Source: Zygnema cylindricum (taxonomy: Eukaryota > Streptophyta > Zygnematophyceae > Zygnematales > Zygnemataceae). Taken from it: a DNA stretch of 64,000 bases. The stretch is from positions 186,001-250,000 of the forward strand of contig JBBHKE010001671.1 in the NCBI GenBank assembly GCA_037447655.1. The letters are read 5' to 3'. Made by a program: the position numbers and the translations under genes. The notes below the pieces were generated by a model. That model made no database searches. It saw only the letters and a list, made by a program, of their open reading frames with translations, and had not been told where the DNA came from. Shown piece after piece: positions 40,801 through 52,011 of the stretch; within the stretch, counting starts at the first letter, position 1; every line of letters begins with the position of its first letter.

Positions 40801-42450
40801 CTCGGTTATAGCCTGCTGAGCCCTTTTCAAATGTGGCTACCCGTTGTTGGATAGTGGAATCCCGAAGGGTTCGCCCGGTCAACGGCGACATGTGGACAAC
40901 GGTCTTAGCCATCCAAGTAAATTGGATTTTCATTTCCCCCATGAAAGCTGCAAATTGCTCTTTCATCATAGCTGCCATCATGGCTTGAAGCTCGGCCTTT
41001 TCTCTCTCTCTACGAGAAATCTAAGGAGGAGCTTGCTCTTTCCTGGTCTCCTTAGGCGGAGTGATTGGTTTTGCGGAACGGGCCGGAATTCCGCCATTTT
41101 TTATCTGATTTTGATAAGTGAAATTAGGGTCCTTGATGTGGCATTAATGGACATAATGTCCCTTTTGGTGGCAATGAGTGCAAGTGGCCGCCTTCTCTGG
41201 ACACATGCGGGCATCGTGCTAGGTTGTTCCACATCGGAAACACATACGGTTTCCGATACTAACAGGTGGAGTTCCCATGGCTGGCGTCTTTTGGGGCTTA
41301 TTGGGAGCCCATGGGTTTTTAGTTGAGGAGGAGATAGATTAACCGGTTCTGTATGAGGAGCTTTGGAACGCTCATGGGCGTCCCACCATGATGTTTGCAT
41401 CTCATACTTTATCGCGTATTGAGCCACTTCCTCAAAGGTGAATTTCAGTCCATACATGTGGCTGAGGTGGTTTTGGATAAACCTCTTTGATGGACCTGGA
41501 AATTGTCCCACAAATTTTTGGACAGCCTTTGCATCGGACATGAGGTCCGGTAATGCCTCTCGCAAAGTTTCCATCCGATCTTGCAAGGCACGAGCAATTT
41601 CACCTGGCCTACACTCGAAGTTCATTAACTCTTTGATTCTATCCGGATTTTGCATCCGGTACTCCTCTTAGAGGATGTCAAACATGATGTTGAGAGGGTC
41701 ACGTAAAGGAATGGTTCCCCCGGCTCTAGCTAAGACCGCTGCTCGGGCAACCACTACATACTAACGAGGAACCTCGGAGATAGCTGGATACAACTCATCC
41801 CCATTAGCATCTAATACCGCTGGTCATGGTGCCTAATATGGGATATCCACTTGGCCTAGGACTTCTGGTAACCCCGCAAAGGGAGCCACGTACTCTGTCA
41901 TCGCAAGCACATCCTCGTACTTGCGAGTGTAGAGTGTGAGGGCCGTACCACGGAGGTATCAACCGAGAAGGAAAAAAGCGACACAAAGGTCAAACCTATC
42001 CTGATATCTAAATGGTAAATCCCTCATTTCCGTATATTATAACATACGGAAATGCGATAAAGACATGGTGTCCTTTAATCCAAAAAAGCAAATTTGCATC
42101 CTTCCCATGGATCCCTTTGAAGAGGAAGTCATGTTGAAAAGGGGAAGATGGGCCGGTTGTGCCAAAGCTGGGCTGTCAGGGAACCTACGAGTGCGAGGAG
42201 TAGGAAAGGTTTCCTCCGGGAAGTCTTCTTCGGTCCCCTCTAGGTATGACCTAGATGAAACCGAGGACAACGATGACGTAGATGTGAGACCAAACTGCAC
42301 TGACGGTGATCTGCCATCCGCAATTGGATCGGATGTGGTCCACGATTCGGGAAAATCCGAAGGATTAACCTGCGGACGACGATACAGTGTACCACCTCGG
42401 GTGGACCCGGATAAATAAGGAAGGTTATCCAAATCTGTGGGCATAAACAA
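40801..42450 (-). pseudogene. Gypsy Gag
   Basis: Four frames on the minus strand. 42037-42450 is a Ser/Thr/Pro-rich N-terminus of unknown function. 41101-41655 shows a retrotransposon Gag core (FVGQFPGPSKRFIQNHLSHMY, FTFEEVAQYAIKYEM). Two CX2CX4HX4C knuckles are readable at about 41140-41225 (CFRCGTT... and CTHCHQKGH...), each with one stop codon inside. A Met/Gln-rich helical tail (MMAAMMKEQFAAFMGEM) follows at 40793-40981 and is cut by Copia B2 at 40800. The frame is compatible with the protease segment at 19384. It would bind and package the Gypsy RNA. Confidence 0.8.
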
Positions 42451-43693
42451 AGCGGAAAACCCTAACTACAATAATGAAATATTTTGCACGACCTAACCGA
42501 GATGCAACACGTGTCAGACCAATCCACTCGTCCAGTCAACACACTCAGTCACTATAAAGACCCGATGGTCATATCTAGCAAGAAGCCGGTTTACCAAAAC
42601 CTCTACCCTGGAAACAGTTGGCAAGGCCAAAGGGCCTGATCTATAAAAATAAAAAAGTTGCTATCCAAGAACCTTAGGGTGCAGATCTACAACAACATAG
42701 CCGGGAAAAGGTCTACACATTGCCACCCAGGACAAGATCTAGCAAGGAATCCCACTCCAGATTGTCACACGAAAATCCAATGCCACTTAGGGCCAGATAG
42801 CATGCAGGGAAAGCATGGAAATGCAAATGCTCAATAAGAAAGGTTCACGATGGAACCACTCCACACCGATCCCCTACACGAGTGTCCACACTAAATCGGA
42901 ACGCTCCTGCACCCGCAAGGCATCGGCTACTTACAGGCAATGCATCGGCTACCTACAAGCACCTTTAGTACTCTGGTGAGCACTAAGGGTGAACCGAACT
43001 TGTTCGAAGCAAGTCGGATTTTGCAGAGCTCCGTGGGATAAAATTTGCTCCAAGAAATTTGCTCTGAGCAACGTCTCCAAAATAACACTCCGCGAGACCC
43101 TCTGTACCGTGAAGATGTACGCCGTGGAATGTTAGGGAACCTATGGAAGGAAAAGACGAAAGCGTTCGGTGGAAGAAAAATAACCAATAAGACACACAAA
43201 TGCGATAAATAGGAAAAGTGTGTTAGAATATAGTCGGAGGCCGCTCAAACTCCTGATATACAGCATAACTTGTGACCACAATAATCCAAAGCCCGCAGCC
43301 AACCCTAATTCCACTTGTAAAACCATAATTCCAAAGCCAAACCCTAATTCTAGATGGCCAAGAATCCAAATCTGCAGCCAAAGAATAGAAGGATACCGAC
43401 CTACGGACTAGAATAAAAAGGAATAAACCCTAAATCTGCTGCAACCCTAATTCTGCAGCCAAAACCCTAATTCTGTCTCCAACCCTAATTCTGCAGATTA
43501 ACCCTAATTCTGCAGATTAACCCTAAAATTGATACAAAAATTAGGTTTAACACTAAAGCTAAGAAATATAGTGGCAGCAAAATAAGAGACAAAGGTTGAA
43601 AGAAATAAATAGCAGAAAACAAAAACAAAATGTTTTTTATATATATAATAAAATTTATATTTTTAATAGATTTTTTTTTTAAATATATCTTTT
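42451..43693 (-). other. Gypsy 5' leader
   Basis: About 1.2 kb between Gag and the recognisable 5' LTR, without a conserved gene. It contains a cluster of ACCCTAATTCTGCAG-type units at about 43430-43540 and a very AT-rich stretch at 43615-43690. Part of it may be diverged LTR, because the LTR tail present at 5290-5482 is missing from the 5' copy. No convincing PBS was identified. Confidence 0.5.
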
Positions 43694-44834
43694 GGACAAG
43701 AATACTCAGCCACAAGGTAGCCAATAGGATCTTGGGTCTTCTACGTATTCTTTACAAGAGTTATCTCATAAGAAAGCAAAGAAGTAAAATAAATAATTCC
43801 AACCAAAAACAAGGAAACCTCCAAATTTGGCCAAAATTCACCCTTCCATTCCCAACCGAAAATAAAAACAACACAAATACAAACACCCAAACTGTTTAGC
43901 TGTCCATGGGAAGGGCAGCCGGATCCGGATGCTTCTCCACACGAACTTCAATCCACCACTTCCCAAAATTAACACAAGTTGGAGGGAAACCTTCCGGACT
44001 TGGCTTTGAGCCGCGTGGATTAAAAGCATGGGCAAAATTACAAGGGAGAATGTACGTAAACTATCTAGCCTCTACAACTAGTTAGCAAAAGAAAAGAAGA
44101 AACTTGAGCAATCGATGAGAGAGAGAGCAAGAGAAAAGCTCCGCCGCCAAGAGAAAATTCTTGTCCAAAAGCTAGAAATTATAAGTCTGAAAATAGACTA
44201 AGTATTAGCTACGCTACGCCTACGCAAACCCTAACCTAAGTCTGGGCTAGTTCACATGAACAAACTACTTAAGATGTTTGGCCAATAGGCGACCAACATT
44301 GTCTGCCGTACGCCTAACAAAATCCACCATCCGAGGGTAAAAACCCTCCCTAACTTCATGTAAACGCGAACCTACATGGGTTCGCGACTTAAATATATAA
44401 TGGTACATCGAAGCGTCGATGCTACTCCCAGATATCGCGCTGCATCGCCAAACGATACTTCACGTATGTACTCCAAAATTGTGTACTTGCGCACGAAACG
44501 AAACAATAGTACGCACTCAATTAGTACATATACAAATAGACATGTACGTGAATCGCGTACACGTCAAAGATAAGTTAACCAATGTGCCTTTGCACGTGCG
44601 AACAGAAATCATGCACGCGCGCAAAAAAAATTGTGCGTGCGTGTATGATTTCGTTCGTGCGTGTTGAATATCGCGTGCGCGTGCACAATATCGTGCGTGT
44701 GTGCGAAATATCGTGCACGCATGCAAAAAAAAATATGGCTGGCGCGTGCACAATATCATGCGTGCGTGCGCAATATATCGGGCGCACATGCAAAATATCG
44801 TGCATGCCCGCGACCGACACCATGCGGCATGACA
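43694..44834 (-). repeat. Gypsy 5' LTR
   Basis: Closely similar to 5490-6192 plus 13238-13646, uninterrupted here. The minus-strand start is TGTCATGCCGC beside TGGG. The minisatellite occupies about 44600-44815. The inner end looks truncated by a deletion between two GAGTAT motifs (near 43700). The site at 44400-44440 corresponds to the B1 insertion point and is empty. Confidence 0.8.
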
Positions 44835-44914
44835 TGGGTCTTAAGGGTATATTTTATTTTTTGCGTACAATAGGCATATTGTATGGGTGTACTTTCACCT
44901 ACTTTTGAACTATG
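44835..44914. mobile_element. hAT-like element 1, right part
   Basis: After the TGGG duplication, 76 bp remain, ending ...CCTACTTTTGAACTATG, then GTTTTAGG (44915-44922). They complete the element begun at 4924. Confidence 0.6.
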
Positions 44915-44922
44915 GTTTTAGG

Positions 44923-46291
44923 CATAGTTCAAAAGTAGGTGACGGTACGCCCATACAATATGCCTATTGTATGCAAAACATACAATATGCCCTTAAGACC
45001 TATATTGTATTGGCCAAAAAATGAAATAAAATAGGAACAGGGTTGAGTTGCACATTGATCGATAGAGAATTAAACGACATGTCTAAATTTTGAAAAAAAT
45101 TCGGACAAAAAAAAAATTTATGTGAGTTTTGAGGGACTTTTTATTTAAACCGTCAGATTTAGACAATCGGACGGTCTCTGATCAAAGTAGGCGATTTAAA
45201 AAGATCACATGAAAAGCCCATAACACAACTTACGAAAGGACAATCTGTCATATTAGTGTTTGCAATTTGGAGGCCACACTAAATAAAGCCTCAAATTGAC
45301 CAACCAGGCAGTATGGGACGATAAAAAAAATAAAATACCTCACTGCCAAAAAAATTACCATAACCTACGGACCAACCCCATTGGTGGTTGCAAAACAACT
45401 TTCCGAAAAAGCTATGAACAGTCCGTAAAAAAAATGTCAGTTGCAAAAATGCTTACACTAATATAGGTCACCGTACAAAATCTGACAAATTGTAGTCGGT
45501 CGCAAACATGCTTACATTAATAAAGGTATCCGTACAAAGTCTGACAAATCGTACACAAATCGTACATTCACACAGTCAAAACGCGGCTGTCGGACGAATA
45601 TGTGCGAGCGGGATTTTTTATGACCTGGTTTTTTTTCCTTTTTAGAACGCACATTCTCATGCGTCCGCGATTACCAAAACTAATTTATTGTACTTTTTAA
45701 CATAAAAATGTACATTTATGTACGGTCTGACACCGACCGTACACCACTCTATTTAAGAGACAACATACTGAAAATAACCCTAAATAGAATAAAGAAAAAA
45801 ATAGAATGAACTACACTAATGGAGAATAAAAAAAAAAAAGCGGGACGGAATTAGCGTACACAACGCTAATAACGATTGGCGGTGTAGAGAACCGCATATA
45901 GTGTTTCCTTACATTTTATGCAATGTTGGGATGTTGCGTTAACTGTATTCCTTTCTTTGGCAGTTTTTAGTTTGTGGCCGGTTTCCTGGATCTGTAATTT
46001 ACTTTTTTTTTTCCAGTGGTTCATTCACGGTAGAAATTTTGTTAAGTTGCCCATCCGCATTTTTTTTTTTCCCAATTTTTTTTGCCACGGAATGTCATCT
46101 TACGCTGTGTCAGTTCGCTAAAAAAAAACGTCCGGCAACGTGCGCTGTACTTTGATCTTACGTCAGATTCGGACTATCGTACAGGAGTGTGCACGACGCA
46201 CACATACAGTATGCCTGCGTTGCGCGAGTTTTGTGCAAAGTTTTGTGCGCCTACCAAAGGCCACCATAAAAAAGCCTACTTTTGAACTATA
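44923..46291. mobile_element. hAT-like non-autonomous element 2
   Basis: 1369 bp between CATAGTTCAAAAGTAGG and ...CCTACTTTTGAACTATA, flanked by a perfect 8-bp GTTTTAGG (44915-44922 and 46292-46299). The first 320 bp match element 1 in inverted orientation. The interior holds a 59-bp tandem duplication (about 45436-45553), a GTACGGTC/GACCGTAC inverted repeat near 45725 and a CTATTTAA box near 45749. No transposase frame was found, so it would depend on another element. Confidence 0.6.
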
Positions 46292-47413
46292 GTTTTAGGT
46301 GAGAAAAAAGAACGTTAACACCAATAGCGTTTCACGGTGTAATGTAGACTTGACCGACGCCAAACAGTATCTGAATAAGTACCACGACGACAAACACAAT
46401 CTCCGAAAGAATCACGTGCGCAGATCCGGTCAAAAAACAAACGTATAAGTAATCCCACGAATAAAGTACATAGTATCTTCGAAATATCATTGTTCTCCGT
46501 ACACGATCAAAGGAAAGTACGCGAACGTCAAAAGAAAAACTCCACCAACAAAGTGAAACGATATCGCTGTACAAAATGTACGCCGCAACCCAAAAACCAT
46601 AGAGGTACCAAACATCGAATTTTCACTTTTTTACGAAAATGCATTTAATTTTTAAGATTCTGAAATTTTCGTAAAATTCGTAGCTTTCGTGTACGGATTT
46701 AATGTACGAACAAAATGTACGGAATTATCAGAAAAAAGGATAAAAGTACACCGTGAATCGCTATTAAAGTTAAGGAATCGATACATGTTCCCATGTTTTC
46801 AGGGTAGCCGCGATACTCTGTGTTCACATATTCGACGCCTGAACATGTGAGAACAGGTCAGCGCAATTTTCTTTCATCTTTATGACTTTAAATCAAATAT
46901 GAGTACGATTTTTTGCGCGACGCACTCAATCTTCCCGGTCGACGCGTTAATCTGACAAATATTTTGAACATCTGTACGAAATAATGAGAAATTATAGTAC
47001 GGACTGACACATTTCGTACATTACACTACCTAAAAATATTCGCCATCAGAGTAAATAACGCTAGTTTAAACAGTTCCAATATTAACGTAATTTTTTTTTT
47101 GAGTTAGGGTGAAGTTACATTTAGGTTTGAAATTTGAAAATGTGGTTATTTACTGCCGGACGTTCTGTTTCAGACAATGCCGTACCAATTTTTTTTTCTG
47201 TCAACAAAACTAAGGGTAACCTTACATCAAGCAAAAAGTGGGGTTATTTACTGGAGAAAGTACCTTGCCGTACTAAGCCGTACGGTTTTTTTTTTTTTTA
47301 ACAAAAGATGTTTACTAAAAAGTCGTTGAGATTCTCCAGACTTCTTGGCGAAATTTACCACCGTCCGATTTTCAATTTTCGACGCAAACGTCCCTTGTTT
47401 CCAATACCTGGCC

Positions 47414-47474
47414 AGTCTCCTCTAACTGTCCTAAGAGGACACTAGTCTCCTCTGACTGTCCTCAGGAGGACACT
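47414..47474. repeat. Tandem duplication, about 30 bp x 2
   Basis: Two units beginning AGTCTCCTCTrACTGTCCT, each containing a small GTCCT/AGGAC inverted repeat. Confidence 0.75.
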
Positions 47475-47919
47475 TAGCGCTTACTGGACGCGTGTATTGG
47501 TCCACTTGTAAAATGAGTGTCAATTCACGACGGACGTGAAGTTATAAAGTTACATGTGGCAAATGGCTTGTACCTTCTGACATCAAAGACACCCTGTTCG
47601 AGGACAAAAAAAACTTGGTTGTAGGACATCACGCCACCTTTATAAATGTGCGATACATCGATAAAACATTCACGTACAAATGGTACATTCTTGGATATTT
47701 GTAGAAACTTTAATTTTGCAACGATTTTCTTGGCCGTTGGTACAACAACAACCCTAAAAACGTTCAGATTGTTTATTAGCGTGACGCTTCTAGATATTTT
47801 AATTGGTGTTTGCGTGTACACATATGCAGCTACGATTTTGTCATTTTTGAAATGACGATGCTCAACATAATCCTACGTGGTACCAATCGCAATCTAACAC
47901 CTCATTCACTGGCACGACC

Positions 47920-47984
47920 TAATGGAAGGGTGTTACAAATATTACTGCCAGTAAATGGAAGGGTGTTACAAATATTACTGCTAG
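47920..47984. repeat. Tandem duplication, about 32 bp x 2
   Basis: Two near-identical units starting with AATGGAAGGGTGTTACAAAT. Confidence 0.8.
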
Positions 47985-48670
47985 TAAACGTGTTCTTACG
48001 ATTACTGGGAATTCTTGATGGAAGGTTACCCTAAGTTACTGGATGACCAATTTCATTCTCCAAGGTTACGGGCATAAACCTTGTCCATCGGATGCAGAAT
48101 CGGATACGCCGTCGGTAAAGCCTTTGAGCTTGCAACAATTGGCCAAAAAGTCCAATTTTAGGAGCCTGGACGTATAACATTGCGTCTTGTCGAAAAGTAA
48201 ATATATATCCGCGAGAAACACGCGATTGTGTGGCAACACGTGGCAGAGGCCATGTGCCTTTCACCAGCGTGGATGCAAAGCCAGAGGAAGCCGCGGGAAA
48301 ATCTTTGACGGAAGATATACTAAAAAATCGGTACTTTTATACATGGGCACATACTTTTAGTTGTAGTAGTACTTTTGATTAAATATTTTTTATTTTATAT
48401 TTTATTATGAAGTCAAAGCCGGTCAACGCATTAAAAAAAAATTGCATGTGTTCCGTGCGCATATATCATTATTTTTTCAACGTTTCATGCGTGCGTTTAA
48501 AACGCTTGGTACCTGTAAGCCAAAAACAAATCTCAACATCAAACCGAAATATAATCGTACGTTGCGATGCGAAACATCGTCAATTCCGTGGACGCATGAT
48601 TCACTCAAATGAAACTTGAAGACCTCACATAAACCAACAAGTACCTAAGTACAACTCAACCAATAAAACG

Positions 48671-48691
48671 CGGCGCGCAAATTGCGCGCCG
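48671..48691. other. GC-rich perfect palindrome
   Basis: Ten-base arms CGGCGCGCAA and TTGCGCGCCG around a single A, in otherwise AT-rich DNA. Confidence 0.8.
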
Positions 48692-49404
48692 GCAACGTAC
48701 AAAGACAAAGTACTAGCTCACAACAAAGACCACTACAATCACCACAACGTGGTTCACACCGGAAAAATGGGAAAACAATGTCATAAATTTTGGGATCCGT
48801 ACGCCGAATTTCATTAAATGACAAAAAACGTGGCGGTGACGGTTTGGGAGGTTGGTTTCGATCATTTTGGAGTGAAGCGGCGGACAAAAGATGTATTTCT
48901 ATGCTTCTAAACTCGACAGTTGCCCAAATCAAACGGCAACTGACATCCGCCATCGGACATCATGTTCGGAATGCACTTTTTCGTTTTTGAAAAATTTTGA
49001 AAACGAAGCGCACGGATGTGAACCGTACAAGAATTCATTCCGTCGCAAACTTATGAACAAACTAGGGGAACCAATCACATAAGAGAACACGTAATGGTAA
49101 AAAAAAAAACAAACATTGATGGAAAAAAAGGGCATGTCTTAAGTTCCCTCGAGGTTATTTTCCGTCTGTACAAACGCTTGCGTGGTAATACATTTTGGTT
49201 TGGAAGGATTCGTACATATCATGCCCGCAAAGCGTTTCCTTTTCGTACGGACAAGTGGCTTGTATCACCACACGCTAGTTGACGTAGGTTAGCGTCACAT
49301 GCCAGTTCATGGCTGACAAAAAAATGTACCGTTTTGATACCATACCGTTTTCCCCTTTTTCAAGTGTGAACCACGCATATGATACATAACCGTACTGTTA
49401 CCTA

Positions 49405-50526
49405 TGTTGTCCATAGCCTATTTAAGCCATGGACTACACTCGGAAGCACCACAGACTACCCTTCAAACAGCTGTGTTTGAGACAGCACAGATTACTCCTC
49501 AATGAATAAAATCCCCTCAAACTGCATCAATAGGCAGTATACTATAGACACTAGAAGCTCCCAAATTTACAGTCAAATCCACAAAGGAATCTAGAAGATA
49601 TAAGCTCCACAGTTTCACAAAAATAGTTGACACCTTTACAATCTAACCACTTAGACCTCTCACAAAATCTTACAGTAATAACAAAATAAAATGAAACTGC
49701 ACCCACATATAGATTCTATATCATAAAATAACTTCACAAAGTTTCACATGAAAACACCAAACACGGTGATCACACCAACAGGTCAAAGATGCAGAAAACA
49801 ATATGCCATTGCATTGAAAGACTTGACTGTGATAATCAAAATATTATAAGTCCTACAAGTTATACTCAGAGAGGTCACTTCTAAATGTACGGAGGCATAC
49901 CAGCCGTACAGTACTTACCATCTACCTAAACTATTGTAAGTATACCTGAATAGCTCGAGGTATGTCAAACTGAACAAGTCTACACTAATAAACTAAGTAG
50001 CAAAAAGACAAACCTATGTTGTATAGAATATTTATACCGATATCTCAACAATCTTTGTACGTCAAAAACAAAGCTACCAGTAAGCAACCACTAAACAAAT
50101 ATCATCACTCAGAGCCTATACTATTCATATTATCTGCAGCTGCGACATCTGCTTTGTCCGTACGGATCATATCAAATTATCCGCAGCTGCGTTGACTTGT
50201 CTGCATCGCAGTTGCTCCATAACGGTGGCGCATATTTATCCAAAATAACAGCAGCTGCAATGTCTTTTTTGCGTCGTTGCTGCGCCGTACCGGCGATGCC
50301 TATTTCAAAGTTTCGTTTACTCCATATCGGATCACTTTGCGATCCGCCTTGTCAATGCTTGTTCACGCCACTTAATGAGTCATCTACATCAATTAAATTA
50401 TATGCGTTCATTCGCTCCCCGAACCATGAATCCATTCGAACCTCGAAATAAAATTCCATTGCGCACGAACTATCACAAGCACACAAAATGTCTCGTACGC
50501 ACGAAACGAACTTTTCAAAAACAACA
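49405..50526 (-). repeat. D2 3' LTR
   Basis: 1122 bp, TGTTGTCCATAGCC to ...CAAAAACAACA on the plus strand. It includes GCAGCTGCG motifs near 50145-50240 shared with family A. The Gag start codon embedded here is followed at once by a stop (GCT then TAA). Confidence 0.85.
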
Positions 50527-51537
50527 CTCCCCCGAAAATTTAGTTTCGTGCACTGGAATAAAATTTGCAGTGTTTCAAGTTTCAAACGCCAACACTGTTT
50601 CCGGTGCGTTGCTATACTTCGTTGTTGCGTTGCTATGTTGCGTTGCTACGTTGCAACGCAAACTGCTTCGGCTAATTCACCATTGCTTCCGCTGCGTTGC
50701 TATGCTGCTTTGCGATACAAACTGCTTGTGCTGATTCACCACTGCTTCCGCTGCGTTCCTGTCATGTCTTCCAAACTTCCCCTTGTTGACAACTGCCTCT
50801 TTGCCGAGTTAATTATTTAATATTCAAACACTCTTTGTCTTCTACGAAAAACTTTAACAACCATTTCCTTAATTTCTATGAATTTTACAGACTAACAGAT
50901 TTGAATATCGTCCCGTAACAGCTCCCCCTATGCCATAAACGTCAAATTGCCATTTCAATAATGATATAACACACTCTACTGACTCTGAATTCCACTCATA
51001 ATTGTCACTTCATCATATGATCAGTATTTGTCAAAAATATCTATCTTCTACCCACTTTCATCAAACAACTTTTGTACCACTTCCTGTATCAAATACTTCC
51101 ACGTCATCCGCAGCGCTGCTATGGTGCTTCGCGATGTGAACTGCTTCAGATGTTTCAACATTGCTTTGGCTACCTCCTTCGTTTTCAAAAATACATAAAT
51201 AACACTTTTTGTTTCTTTCAACTAACAAGGAATAACATTAAATCTAGAATCCTTCCAAAATATTAAATGTAAAAAGGAGTTTGTCTTTATAAGACATGCC
51301 TGGAATATAAGTTTTTCCAAAATTAAGATTTCTCTAAATTCATGATCTCCAAAAAATCACTTCTCCCGCTCTCTTGTCTTAATCACTTTCTGAGCATGCT
51401 TTCTTCTGCCCTTAATCCGTTGAATATTGCATCTTCTCTTTGTTTTCTTCATTATCTTTTGTCTTTTCTGAAATTTTCATTTCTGTCACAGTTTTCTACT
51501 CGTTAAATGTGAAAAATATTAATTTTATGTTTTACCT
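50527..51537 (-). other. D2 3' untranslated region with repeats
   Basis: The polypurine tract TAAATTTTCGGGGGAG is at 50527-50542. Then about 50590-50770 is a low-order repeat of GCTGCGTTGCTATGCTG-like units with a period near 80 bp, echoed at 51105-51180 and in D3 at 58385-58530. No coding frame was recognised to 51537. Confidence 0.6.
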
Positions 51538-52011
51538 CTATGTTTTTCTTCGTAGATTTCTATCCCCATTAACTTCATTCATGTGAGAAATTTTAATTTT
51601 GAATCTTCTTCTTTTCAGCTGCACTCTTTTCTTCCTATTTTCTTTTCCTATATTTCTAACGTTTGCATTTCTATTACATTTTTCACTCCCACAAACTTCT
51701 TTTCTCAATCCAATTTTTTGAACAGTTTTTATTTGTTCTTTTCCTAGTTCACCAATTTCCACATCCACCTTATTTCTAGTTTTATCTTCTAAGTGTCCAT
51801 CTCTTCCTTCAACTCCTCCTGCTTCAGTTAACAAACTTTCTTGTAGGCAATTTTCACTCACCGATTTGTCATCCGATAAGGTCACAAAAATTGTGTCCTT
51901 CTCTCTTTCGTCAATTTTCCGTACTTCAATAAACTCTTCCTCCTGTAACTCTTTGGTACTCACCAATCTGTTGTCGCGAAAAGGGACAGACACGAAATCC
52001 TTTTGTGTCAC
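51538..52011 (-). CDS. Charged ORF downstream of Gag, D2
   Basis: 157 codons, Glu/Asp-rich in the first half and Lys/Arg-rich at the end (RKKRVQLKRRRFKIKIS). The first codon is not ATG and an in-frame stop lies directly upstream, so it probably continued from Gag. No domain is recognised. It occupies the place of pol. A diverged counterpart is at 58527-59115 in D3, so it is a family trait. Confidence 0.55.
   Translation of the reverse strand: MTQKDFVSVPFRDNRLVSTKELQEEEFIEVRKIDEREKDTIFVTLSDDKSVSENCLQESLLTEAGGVEGRDGHLEDKTRNKVDVEIGELGKEQIKTVQKIGLRKEVCGSEKCNRNANVRNIGKENRKKRVQLKRRRFKIKISHMNEVNGDRNLRRKT

Larger units (their letters stand above)
5290..44834 (-). mobile_element. Ty3/Gypsy retrotransposon carrying a DNA methyltransferase, heavily nested
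   Basis: Minus-strand element with outer ends TGTCGTGC (5290) and ...GCATGACA (44834), both next to TGGG (5286-5289 and 44835-44838). The second hAT-like copy preserves the uninterrupted target sequence at about 44985-45010, which confirms both ends. Own sequence: 3' LTR 5290-6192 and 13238-13646, a partial extra LTR tail 13649-13841, pol 14080-19384, gag 40801-42450, leader to 43693 and 5' LTR 43694-44834. Copia B1 sits in the 3' LTR and Copia B2 between gag and pol. The domain order protease, methyltransferase, RT, RNase H, integrase is unusual for the superfamily. Confidence 0.85.
46300..49404. other. Unassigned intergenic DNA
   Basis: About 3.1 kb. Short frames on both strands (for example 47525-47821 minus, 48645-48953 minus) have no recognisable domain and no consistent coding character. 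It contains two short tandem duplications and one palindrome listed separately. It could be decayed transposon sequence. Confidence 0.5.

Noticed and set aside
44839-45010. A microRNA precursor or standalone foldback element
   Set aside because: The palindrome is fully explained by two inverted hAT-like copies meeting at a shared target.
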